From AC-32 sp036265535 (GTDB lineage Bacteria; Actinomycetota; Thermoleophilia; Gaiellales; Gaiellaceae), in assembly GCA_036265535.1 (NCBI GenBank), contig DATAOV010000051.1, forward strand, positions 1-9,667: a stretch of DNA of 9,667 bases, given 5' to 3'. The notes under the pieces are model-generated. The model was not told the DNA's origin, did not search any database, and saw only the letters and a list, made by a program, of their open reading frames with translations. Below, in pieces: positions 1 through 6,215 of this stretch (positions within the stretch are counted from its first letter, which is position 1; the number at the start of each line of letters is the position of its first letter). The position numbers and the translations under genes are program-made.

Positions 1-1
1 C

Positions 2-652
2 CGCACGGGACACCGGCCGGTCGCGGAGGAACGGGTCGCCCCGACCCGCGCGCTCGAGTTCGGGCTCGCGCTCTCGGCCTTCTCCTTCGTCCTGCTGGCG
101 TCGATGGTCAACGTCCTGACCGCGGTGCTCGCGCTCGTCGGTAACCTCTTCTACGTCCTCGTCTACACCCGCTGGCTCAAGCGCTCGACCCCGCAGAACA
201 TCGTCATCGGGGGCGCGGCGGGAGCGGTTCCGCCCCTCGTCGGCTGGGCCGCGGTCACCGGGAACCTCACGCTGCCGGCGCTGTTCCTGTTCCTGATCGT
301 GTTCTTCTGGACGCCGCCGCACTTCTGGGCCCTCGCGCTGGTGATCAAGCGCGACTACGAGGCGGCGCGGATCCCGATGCTCCCGGTCGTGCGCGGAGAC
401 CGCGAGACGGCCCGCCAGATCGTCTGGTACTCCATCGTGCTCGTGGCGGTGACGTTGCTGCCGTTCGCCTGGCACACGGCAGGCGTCCTCTACCTCTCGG
501 CGGCCCTCATGCTGGGAGCGGTGTTCCTCCGCCTCGCCTGGCGGTTGCGCGCCGAGACGACCACGGCCCGGGCGGGCGTCCTCTTCAAGTACTCGCTGCT
601 CTATCTCGCGCTGCTCTTCGTGGCGCTCGCGGTGGACCCGCTGATCGGATGA
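2..652 (+). CDS. ctaB: Protoheme IX farnesyltransferase (heme O synthase), 5'-truncated by the window edge
   Basis: This is an integral membrane prenyltransferase of the UbiA superfamily. It attaches a farnesyl group to protoheme IX to give heme O, the precursor of heme A in heme-copper cytochrome oxidases. The visible frame is open from base 2 and gives 216 residues, against about 300 for the family, so roughly 80-90 N-terminal residues lie outside. The window opens at the RTxxRPV sequence that ends the first Asp-rich motif. Also visible are TPQNIVIGGAAGA followed by PPLVGW, the WTPPHFWALAL segment, and the second polar loop KRDYEAARIPMLPVV. About five hydrophobic segments can be counted. 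An internal ATG at 104 falls inside a membrane segment and cannot be the true start. The stop TGA overlaps the start of the next small gene (ATGA), which suggests translational coupling. The family assignment is secure; which oxidase it serves cannot be seen. Confidence 0.95.
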   Translation, partial: RTGHRPVAEERVAPTRALEFGLALSAFSFVLLASMVNVLTAVLALVGNLFYVLVYTRWLKRSTPQNIVIGGAAGAVPPLVGWAAVTGNLTLPALFLFLIVFFWTPPHFWALALVIKRDYEAARIPMLPVVRGDRETARQIVWYSIVLVAVTLLPFAWHTAGVLYLSAALMLGAVFLRLAWRLRAETTTARAGVLFKYSLLYLALLFVALAVDPLIG

Positions 653-768
653 GCGGCCCTGAACTGGAGCGGAGGAACATGGTCCTCGGCTGGGCGCTGT
701 TCGGTCTGTTCGTCTTCCTGTTCGGCCTGACCGTCGTGATCGGGCTGATCTACCTCGCACTCGACTGA
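649..768 (+). CDS. Single-pass membrane microprotein (39 aa) between ctaB and the amidase
   Basis: A 39-residue frame starts at the ATG that overlaps the ctaB stop (ATGA). It has a short charged N-terminus (MSGPELERRN), one hydrophobic helix of about 25 residues rich in Leu, Phe, Val and Gly (residues 11-37), and a C-terminal Asp. The charge pattern predicts one membrane span. A second in-frame ATG at 679 has GGAGG at 671-675 only three bases upstream. It would give a 29-residue product that is almost entirely helix, so either start is possible. The overlap with ctaB and the hydrophobic character suggest a small accessory subunit or assembly factor of a terminal oxidase, like other one-helix oxidase subunits. 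That role is inferred from position alone, because I do not recognise a family. Its stop codon overlaps the likely CTG start of the next gene. Confidence 0.6.
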   Translation: MSGPELERRNMVLGWALFGLFVFLFGLTVVIGLIYLALD

Positions 769-1889
769 GCCTGCCCGAGGGCATCTTCCTCGCGCGGCCC
801 GACGAGGTCGGGAAAGGAATCTCCCTGGCGGTCAAGGACCTCTTCGACACCGCGGGGCTCGTCACGACCTACGGCTCGATCCTTTTCGACGAGCACGTGC
901 CGGCCGAGACGGCAGAGGCGGTCCGTCGGCTCGAGGCCGCCGGCTACGTCGACGTCGGCAAGACGAACCTGCACGAGTTCGCGTACGGAACGACCTCTGA
1001 GAACCCGCATTTCGGAACGGTGCCGAACCCACTCGCGCCGCGCCGCATCGCCGGCGGCTCGAGCGGCGGTTCGGCGGCGGCGCTCGCGGCCGGCCTCGCC
1101 GACGCGGCCCTCGGCACGGATTCCGGCGGCTCGATCCGGATCCCGGCCGCGTGTTGCGGCGTCGTCGGCTTCAAGCCCAGTTACGGGCTCGTGCCGATGC
1201 TGGGCTGCTTCCCGCTCGCGCCGAGCTTCGACCACGCCGGGCCGATGGCGCGCGACGTCGCGCGCTGCGCGGCGATGATGACGGCGCTGGCTCCGAACTT
1301 CGAGCCCCCTGTGGAGGTGGAGCTCTCGGACCTCGAGGTCGGGGTCGCCTGGCTCGAGCACGCAGACCCGAAGGTGCGCGAGCGTATCGAGCGCGCCGCG
1401 GCGGTGTTTCCACACGCGCGCACTCTCGAGCTCCCGCAGGCTCACAAGATCGGAGCCGCGTTCCGGGGCGAGGTGGCCGACGTCCACCGCGAGCTCTTCC
1501 TGGAGCACTCCGAGTCCTACGGCGAGAACGTCCGGACGAAGATCGAGCGCTGCCTCGCGCTGACGGAGGCCGAGTACGACGCCTCGGCCGCAGAGCGAGA
1601 GCGCTACCGGGAGCGGCTGCTCGAGGCCGCCGCCGGAGTCGACCTGGTGCTGACGCCGACGCTCGTCTGCGTCGCTCCGCCCGCTCCCGCAGAGGAGCTC
1701 GCGATCCGCGACAAGCTGACCTTCCTGACGCTCCCGTTCAATGCCGGCGGCTGGCCGGCGCTCGCGTTGCCCTGCGGAGCCGCCGAGCACGGACTGCCCG
1801 CCTCCGTCCAGCTGGCCGCCCCTCCGGGCGAGGACGCCAGAGTCTTGGCTGCCGGGGCCGCGCTCGAGCGGGCGCTGTCACCCGGTTGA
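765..1889 (+). CDS. Amidase-signature family hydrolase, probable CTG start
   Basis: This is an amidase-signature (AS) hydrolase, probably a cytoplasmic amide-bond hydrolase; the substrate cannot be told. Starting at CTG 765 gives 374 residues, short for a family that often has 450-500. The full Ser-cisSer-Lys triad is visible: Lys24 in the AVKDLFDTAG motif (codon at 834), cis-Ser99 in GGSSGGSAAA, and nucleophile Ser123 in GTDSGGSIRIP. The 24-residue spacing between the two serines matches the family. Further conserved blocks are VGKTNLHEFAYG, SENPHFG and GFKPSYG. The open frame runs back to a TGA at 660 with no ATG, GTG or TTG before GTG 897. A start at 897 (330 aa) would remove the catalytic Lys and the first conserved block. 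CTG 765 forms a CTGA overlap with the upstream stop; CTG 771 is the next option. No clear Shine-Dalgarno sequence is seen, so coupled re-initiation is the simplest idea. The family is secure; the start is uncertain. Confidence 0.88.
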   Translation: MSLPEGIFLARPDEVGKGISLAVKDLFDTAGLVTTYGSILFDEHVPAETAEAVRRLEAAGYVDVGKTNLHEFAYGTTSENPHFGTVPNPLAPRRIAGGSSGGSAAALAAGLADAALGTDSGGSIRIPAACCGVVGFKPSYGLVPMLGCFPLAPSFDHAGPMARDVARCAAMMTALAPNFEPPVEVELSDLEVGVAWLEHADPKVRERIERAAAVFPHARTLELPQAHKIGAAFRGEVADVHRELFLEHSESYGENVRTKIERCLALTEAEYDASAAERERYRERLLEAAAGVDLVLTPTLVCVAPPAPAEELAIRDKLTFLTLPFNAGGWPALALPCGAAEHGLPASVQLAAPPGEDARVLAAGAALERALSPG

Positions 1890-1912
1890 CGTCACTCGAA
1901 CGAGTGACTGAC
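1877..1912. repeat. Back-to-back palindromes after the amidase stop: candidate operator or weak terminator
   Basis: A perfect 18-bp inverted repeat, GTCACTCGAACGAGTGAC, lies at 1891-1908, one base after the amidase stop codon. Directly before it, 1877-1890 (GTCACCCGGTTGAC) is a second palindrome with one mismatched pair. A further TGAC follows at 1909-1912. The GTCA/TGAC half-site therefore recurs across 36 bases, and TGACGTCA is formed at the junction (1887-1894). No T-run follows, so a classical intrinsic terminator is not supported. Its place 36 bases before the ATG of the secreted-protein gene would suit an operator for that gene. A transcript hairpin protecting the amidase mRNA end is an alternative. 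The symmetry is seen directly; the function is inferred. Confidence 0.4.
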
Positions 1913-1943
1913 CGCTGAGGGCCGGTGCCGACAACTTCTGCTG

Positions 1944-3791
1944 ATGGTCTGCGCCCGTCTGACTGCTGCGTTCGTTGCCGCGCTCGCGGTCGCAGCGCCT
2001 GCCGGCTCGGCCCTGGCGGCCAACCGCGGACCGCATGGGCTGCATGCCTTCACGCTGCGCGCGAACGAGCCCGTCGTCCATACCTTCTCGCGCACCCCGT
2101 CGTTTGCCTGGAATCCCGTCGCCGGCGCGGTGACGTACCGCTTCGAGCTGTCGACGAGCAAGAACTTCTCGGACAGCGGCATCGTCTGGTCGAGCAAGGG
2201 GCTGAAGGGCCCGGCCGTCTCGGTCCCGATCTCGCTCCCCTGGATGACCGGCAACCCCTATTCGCTCTATGCGCACGTGCGTGCGTTCACGCGCCGGGGC
2301 GCGACCGCCTGGAGCGCGCCGTTCGGATTCAACATGCGCTGGTCGGCGGTCCCGGCGCCGATCGCTCCCGCGTACCCAGGACTGCTCCGCTGGAGCGCCG
2401 TCCCCGGCGCGAACGCCTACATGGTCTGGCTCGTCGACGCCGGCAAGTGGTTCTCGACCCGCTCGAACATGGCAGACGAGCGCGAGTACTACACCTTCCA
2501 CCAGGACCCGGCCTACAGCGGCGTCGTGCACTGGCGAGTCCGCCCGGTGCGCTGGCTCTACGGCGAGACCGAGAACGGCCTGCCTTCTGTGTCGTACGGG
2601 CCCTGGAGCCCGATCTACTCGAGCTACAACCCGCCGTTCGCGACCGGGCCGCTGACCGATCTCGCCACCGTCTCGAACGTCGTCTCGGACGCGACCCACA
2701 CGCGCGAGCACGAGGTAATGCCCGCCTTCGTCTACAGCGGGAACACCTCGATCTGGAACACAACGCAGGAGCTCTACCGCATCGAGGTCTTCACCGACGA
2801 GGACTGCCTCAACACCGTCTTCCGTGGCGCGATCACCGGCGCACCGGCCTACGTGCCGCGCCCGACAGGGCCCCTCGGACTGCCGACCGACGTCACCTCG
2901 ATCACTGCAGCTCGGAGCGTGTTCCTGCCCGACGGGACCGAGCCCGACTCGTACACCAACGACTACATCTCGGTGAAGGGCAGCGAGTCCGACGTCTCCG
3001 CGGGCCCCCCGAGCGGCGGCGCCACCGGCCTTCCTTCAGGCCAGGTCGTCAAGGGCGCCAAGGTCGACCTCTGGGACAGCAATTGGTCCGGCGGCCGCTA
3101 CTACTGGACGGTCATGCCGGTCAACGCCGTGCCCGCAACCACCGTCACGACGACCCTCGCGAACGCGGCGCTGGCGGGAGACACGACCATCACGGTCGCC
3201 AACGGCACCGGGATCGTCGCCGGTGACGCGCTCAAGGTCGGTTCCCCCTCCGGAGAGAACGCGGTCGTGAAGTCGGTCGTCGGGAACTCGATCACGCTCG
3301 CATCCGGCCTGAACGCCCTCCACAGCGCCGGCGAAGACGTCGTGCGCACGGGCGGCGGGGTCACCTACCGCGAGGCGGAGCTGACGCAGGATGCCTGCGC
3401 CAGCGGCCGCCGGATGAGCTTCGGCAAGTCGAGCGAGCCGGTCGTCACCGGCTCGACGGCGCCGTTTGCCTCGGGCCTCTCGCCCGACGGCAAGCTCGTG
3501 GCCGCGGTGAGCGCTCGGCCCCGCTTCTACGGGCAGCCGCTCGTTGCTTGGCAGCCGGCGGCAGGCGCGGATCAGTACGAGGTGCAGTGGAGCCCGAAGC
3601 TCTATCCGTGGAAGACCGCAGGCACCCAGTACACGTGGGGCACCTCGCTCACGCTCCCGCTGTCGCCCGGCACGTGGTACTACCGCGTGCGCGGCCTCGA
3701 CTTCCTGATGGCCGGGTCGAAGCCGCAGATGTCGTGGTCGGATCCGGTGCGGCTCATCGTGACGAAGCCGCGCTTCCGGGTCGTTCGCTAG
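1944..3791 (+). CDS. Secreted multi-domain fibronectin-III-like protein
   Basis: This is a 615-residue exported protein of unknown function. Residues 1-25 form a signal peptide: Arg5, a hydrophobic Ala/Leu/Val core, and an ALA cleavage site before Ala26. The mature part is built of FN3-like beta-sandwich units that share a WxxVxGAxxYxxxxS pattern. Unit starts are seen near residues 50 (FAWNPVAGAVTYRFELS), 147 (LLRWSAVPGANAYMVW) and 533 (LVAWQPAAGADQYEVQWS), with a less regular unit near 256-300. Strands ending WRVRPVRW and YYRVRGLD are typical of FN3 strand F. A separate beta-rich module is inserted at about 397-470. The mature chain has two cysteines (288 and 485), which could pair. There is no LPxTG motif or C-terminal helix, so it is probably released or held non-covalently. 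The ATG at 1944 is the only standard start after an in-frame stop at 1905, and I see no good Shine-Dalgarno sequence. A cell-surface binding role is a guess from the fold only. Confidence 0.82.
   Translation: MVCARLTAAFVAALAVAAPAGSALAANRGPHGLHAFTLRANEPVVHTFSRTPSFAWNPVAGAVTYRFELSTSKNFSDSGIVWSSKGLKGPAVSVPISLPWMTGNPYSLYAHVRAFTRRGATAWSAPFGFNMRWSAVPAPIAPAYPGLLRWSAVPGANAYMVWLVDAGKWFSTRSNMADEREYYTFHQDPAYSGVVHWRVRPVRWLYGETENGLPSVSYGPWSPIYSSYNPPFATGPLTDLATVSNVVSDATHTREHEVMPAFVYSGNTSIWNTTQELYRIEVFTDEDCLNTVFRGAITGAPAYVPRPTGPLGLPTDVTSITAARSVFLPDGTEPDSYTNDYISVKGSESDVSAGPPSGGATGLPSGQVVKGAKVDLWDSNWSGGRYYWTVMPVNAVPATTVTTTLANAALAGDTTITVANGTGIVAGDALKVGSPSGENAVVKSVVGNSITLASGLNALHSAGEDVVRTGGGVTYREAELTQDACASGRRMSFGKSSEPVVTGSTAPFASGLSPDGKLVAAVSARPRFYGQPLVAWQPAAGADQYEVQWSPKLYPWKTAGTQYTWGTSLTLPLSPGTWYYRVRGLDFLMAGSKPQMSWSDPVRLIVTKPRFRVVR
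3132..3353 (+). other. Beta-rich module inserted in an FN3-like unit of the secreted protein
   Basis: This covers residues 397-470 of the secreted protein. It has the pattern common in surface and phage-like proteins: TTTLANAALAGDTTITVAN, then GTGIVAGDALKVG, a charged stretch, and an NSITLASGLNALHSAGEDV ending. On its left the host domain reads RYYWTVMPVNAV, a strand that in FN3 units normally runs straight on to the next strand. On its right it resumes with VTYREAELTQDACASGR. The module therefore seems to sit inside a loop of another domain. Base composition does not differ obviously from its surroundings, so I see no sign of recent acquisition. The boundaries are estimates from the repeat pattern. 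Confidence 0.5.
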
Positions 3792-4831
3792 CTCCGCTCG
3801 AGGAGCCGCCGATCCGAGCGGCTGCGCTGCGTCCGCGCGGCGACGAGGGCGAGCCCGCCCAGAACCAGCAGAGGGGCGGCGACGATCAGCGCGTAGAGCA
3901 GGATCTGCAGCTCGCGCGCTAGCACCGAGCCAGCGTCGTCGAGCGTTCTGTCGAGACGGCTGGGCGCGGCGGTGGCCTTCGACCTCGGCGTGACAAGCGT
4001 CAGCGCCACACGAGCGAGCTCCGCGCGGCGGACGGTCGCCCGCAACCGCTTCTGCTGCGCAACGAGCCTGCGCTTTTCGATCCTGAGCAGCCGCTCCAGC
4101 CGGTCACGCTCGTTCGTGGGCAGGCTACCCTCGAGCCGACGCTCCAGCGCCGCGATCCCCCGGCGCAACGCGGTGATCCGCGAGCTCTGAGCATCAGCCC
4201 GCTGTTGCAGATCCCGCACCGAGATCCTCTGCGAGAGCAGCGTGCCGTAACCGGAGAACTGGGCCAGCGCCCGCTGGACGCGGTCGATCGGGACCCGGAG
4301 GACCAACGCAGAGGTTCCACGGCGGCCGGGGATGTCGAACGACGCGGACGCGACGTAGCCCCCGAGCGTCCGCGTCACGCGCATCGCCTGCTGAGTCCGG
4401 CGCGAGAGCTCGTCCGTATCCCTCACGCGCAAGGTGAGAGAGGCGTCGTACTGCTGCAGCCGACCTGCGGCGTGCGGGAGCGCCCGCTGCTTCTCGTCCA
4501 GGGCCTGGCCCAAGGGCAGCGGAACTGGCTCGCCGTGGCTCTCCGTCATAGGGGCGGGCGACCGGGCGGCGCGAAACACCTCCACACGGGAGCCGCTCTT
4601 CGAGCCGGAGTGAACAACGCCGACCACCGCGGCGACTCCAAGCGATGCTGCGAGCACGCTCAGGGCAACCGCCGGCGCAAGCCGCCTGAGGCTCGGAGGC
4701 GCCCAACGCGCCGGAGGCGGCGAGAGCGACTCGACACGCTCTCGCAACTGCGCAGGGGCCGTCGGCTTCCCGGCCCGCAACTCCCTTGCGACCTGCTCGA
4801 ACCGGTCGTCCACGAGCTCAAGCGGCGACAC
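3788..4831 (-). CDS. DUF4349 membrane protein, probable anti-sigma factor partner
   Basis: This is a 347-residue membrane protein with two predicted helices (about 51-73 and 308-331). The first 50 residues are polar and should be cytoplasmic. They lack the HxxxCxxC zinc motif of classical anti-sigma domains. Residues about 124-280 match the DUF4349 pattern: SLTLRVRDTDELSRRTQQA, LGGYVASASF, LVLRVPIDRVQRALAQFSGYG, then a long Arg/Glu/Leu-rich coiled coil (about 205-270). This region should face the outside, with a short basic tail (332-347) back in the cytoplasm. The GTG start lies inside the sigma-factor gene (14-nt overlap) and follows a perfect Shine-Dalgarno match, so expression of the two is coupled. 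Co-encoding with an ECF sigma factor suggests that the N-terminus holds the sigma factor and the outer domain senses envelope conditions; that is inference. The stop codon overlaps the stop of the convergent secreted-protein gene. Confidence 0.82.
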   Translation of the reverse strand: MSPLELVDDRFEQVARELRAGKPTAPAQLRERVESLSPPPARWAPPSLRRLAPAVALSVLAASLGVAAVVGVVHSGSKSGSRVEVFRAARSPAPMTESHGEPVPLPLGQALDEKQRALPHAAGRLQQYDASLTLRVRDTDELSRRTQQAMRVTRTLGGYVASASFDIPGRRGTSALVLRVPIDRVQRALAQFSGYGTLLSQRISVRDLQQRADAQSSRITALRRGIAALERRLEGSLPTNERDRLERLLRIEKRRLVAQQKRLRATVRRAELARVALTLVTPRSKATAAPSRLDRTLDDAGSVLARELQILLYALIVAAPLLVLGGLALVAARTQRSRSDRRLLERS

Positions 4832-5330
4832 CGGCGCTCACCTCCTTCTCGAGCTTCTGCAGCGCGCGGCTCAAACGCGTCGAGCAGGCGCTCACGCTGA
4901 TCCCGAGCACCCGCGCGGTCGCCTCGCCGTCCAGCTCGAGCACGATCCGCAGCGCGATCACCTCACGCTCGGCGGCCGACAGCTGCGCGAGAGCGCGCTC
5001 CAGCGCCGGCGACAGCCCCTCGCCGAACACCGGCTCCGCCCTCTCGCGCAGCTCGGCGACCGCATAGCGGCTCTCGCGCCGGCGGCGGCGCTCCTCGCTG
5101 CGGAAGTGGTCGAGCGCCGTCGAGCGCGCCAGCTGGCAGAGCCACGTGCGCGGCCCGCCGCGGCGCGGGTCGAAGCGGTGCCAGCGCTCCAGCGCCCTCG
5201 TGAACGTCTCGGCTGTCAGGTCTTCGGCCACGGCTCGGTCTCCGGTCAGATACACGAGGAAGGCGTGCACGTCGTCGAGGTGGCGCCTCGCCGCCTCGGC
5301 GAAGTCCTCCGCGCTCGCCCTCGCCTTCAC
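4818..5330 (-). CDS. ECF-family RNA polymerase sigma factor
   Basis: This is a 170-residue sigma-70 family factor of the extracytoplasmic-function type, which directs RNA polymerase to a small regulon. Region 2 spans about residues 14-80: VHAFLVYLTGDRAVAEDLTAE, followed by FTRALERWHRF, the RTWLCQLARSTALDHFR block for -10 recognition, and a basic RRRRR run. Region 4 spans about 108-163: LAQLSAAEREVIALRIVLEL, then GEATARVLGIS and the recognition-helix segment SVSACSTRLSRALQKL. Region 3 is absent, as expected for the type. The GTG start at 5330 gives the usual length; it has only a weak AGGTG two bases upstream. It lies 36 nt after opcA on the same strand, beyond a GC hairpin, and overlaps the DUF4349 gene. 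The target promoter cannot be told, though autoregulation is common in such pairs. Confidence 0.93.
   Translation of the reverse strand: MKARASAEDFAEAARRHLDDVHAFLVYLTGDRAVAEDLTAETFTRALERWHRFDPRRGGPRTWLCQLARSTALDHFRSEERRRRRESRYAVAELRERAEPVFGEGLSPALERALAQLSAAEREVIALRIVLELDGEATARVLGISVSACSTRLSRALQKLEKEVSAGVAA
4838..4847 (-). promoter_or_regulatory. Perfect Shine-Dalgarno for the DUF4349 gene
   Basis: On the minus strand this reads AAGGAGGTGA, a full 10-nt complement to the usual 3' end of 16S rRNA. The GGAGG core ends nine bases before the GTG at 4831. It lies inside the last codons of the sigma-factor gene (Glu-Lys-Glu-Val-Ser), and it fixes the start of the downstream gene. It also suggests that the membrane partner is translated at least as well as the sigma factor. 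Confidence 0.8.
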
Positions 5331-5343
5331 GACACCTATACGC

Positions 5344-5361
5344 CGCCGCGGCCCCGCGGCG
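5344..5361 (-). terminator. GC-only hairpin between opcA and the sigma gene
   Basis: The 18 bases form a perfect inverted repeat, CGCCGCGG-CC-CCGCGGCG. In RNA the tight centre would probably open to a 7-bp stem with a 4-base loop. It starts six bases after the opcA stop and fills much of the 36-nt gap before the sigma-factor start. The next bases on the minus strand are TATAGGTGTC, with no U-run. It could attenuate transcription leaving the pgi-gnd-zwf-opcA operon, or act within the sigma-gene promoter. The symmetry is seen; termination is inferred. Confidence 0.35.
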
Positions 5362-5366
5362 TCACA

Positions 5367-6215
5367 TCACGCCGCCGAGCGGACGGCTTGCTCGTAGATG
5401 CGGTCGCGAGCGAAGCGGTCGAGCTCGTCGCTGAGGAGGTCGGCGGGATCGGGCGGATCGCCCGGCGGGAACGGCGCCGGCTCGCCATCGACCTCGACGC
5501 TGACGAGGCGGTCGGACGGCTCGTGCTCGAGCTCGATCTCGCGGTCGAGCCGCGAGCGCAGCCACCCGGCGAGCAGATGGGCCTGCGCCTCGGTCCCTGT
5601 GACCTTGATCCGCCTCACCTCGGCGATCCCCGGCCAGAGCGAGGCGAGCTGGGGACGCCAGCGGCTGGTTCGGGCCCAGGCGATGTCGGAGACCATCACG
5701 CGGTCGAAGATCTCGGCCAGCCGCCCATACGGCGCGGGCAGGCCGGGCCACTCGGTGCTGTCGACGATCAGGCGGTCGACGACGTCCAAGAGCTCCTCGA
5801 ACGGCCGCTCGCCGAAGGGCGGCACCCCGCGCCAACGCAAGAACACCGGCAGGTCCGGGAGCAAGAGTGGCTGGACGATGCTCGCCGGTACCGACGCGCG
5901 GTTGCCGCAGAGCTCGATCCTGATCGTCTCCGTGCAGACCTGCTGGGCGACCCCGGACTGGAAGCAGTCCACCTCGGTCCTCGCCTCGATCCCGTCGTCC
6001 TCGTCCGGCCGCGGGAAGAGCACGATCGTGCGCGACGGATGCCGCTCTGCGAGGCCGGCGAGAACGTCCTCGGCAGCCTCGACCCAGGCCTCCGGAACCC
6101 AGGCGAGGTGCGTCATGACGCTGGTCCGCTGGTACGGCTCGCCGGACTCAGGATGGAACCGGCTCGCCGCGAGCTCGCGGTCGATCTCGGCGATGGACGC
6201 TAGTGCCGTCGCCAC
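5367..6215 (-). CDS. opcA: Glucose-6-phosphate dehydrogenase assembly protein OpcA
   Basis: OpcA is an actinobacterial and cyanobacterial protein that promotes assembly or activity of the glucose-6-phosphate dehydrogenase encoded next to it. It has no known catalytic role of its own. The product is 282 residues, near the family's usual 300. Conserved-looking blocks are RTSVMTHLAWV (30-40), HPSRTIVLFP (59-68), LLLPDLPVFLRWRG (117-130), VDSTEWPG (151-158) and SDIAWARTSRWRPQL (176-190). No signal peptide or membrane segment is visible, so it is cytoplasmic. The GTG at 6215 was chosen because it gives the family N-terminus (ASIAEIDREL) and lies within the zwf end, a 16-nt overlap. The same frame stays open far upstream inside zwf, but that part is only the shifted reading of zwf. 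Tight overlap with zwf fits co-translation of enzyme and assembly factor. A GC hairpin follows the stop. Confidence 0.93.
   Translation of the reverse strand: MATALASIAEIDRELAASRFHPESGEPYQRTSVMTHLAWVPEAWVEAAEDVLAGLAERHPSRTIVLFPRPDEDDGIEARTEVDCFQSGVAQQVCTETIRIELCGNRASVPASIVQPLLLPDLPVFLRWRGVPPFGERPFEELLDVVDRLIVDSTEWPGLPAPYGRLAEIFDRVMVSDIAWARTSRWRPQLASLWPGIAEVRRIKVTGTEAQAHLLAGWLRSRLDREIELEHEPSDRLVSVEVDGEPAPFPPGDPPDPADLLSDELDRFARDRIYEQAVRSAA

Noticed and set aside
897..899. GTG 897 as the amidase start.
   Set aside because: It would remove the conserved AVKDLFDTAG block and the catalytic Lys, although the same frame upstream encodes them intact.
750..1790. A 346-codon minus-strand frame opposite the amidase.
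   Set aside because: It has an Arg/Glu/Gly-rich shadow composition and no motif, whereas the plus strand carries the complete amidase signature.
1887..1894. TGACGTCA as a stand-alone regulatory octamer.
   Set aside because: It arises where the two adjacent palindromes meet and includes the amidase stop codon, so it is better explained as part of the larger repeat.
1886..1914. TTGACG at 1886-1891 as the -35 box of a sigma-70 promoter for the secreted protein.
   Set aside because: No -10-like hexamer stands 16-18 bases downstream; that stretch is inside or just after the palindrome and GC-rich.
1925..3226. A 433-codon plus-strand frame overlapping the secreted protein in another register.
   Set aside because: It is Arg/Pro-rich with no signal peptide or fold pattern. 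The frame from 1944 has a clear signal peptide and FN3-like repeats.
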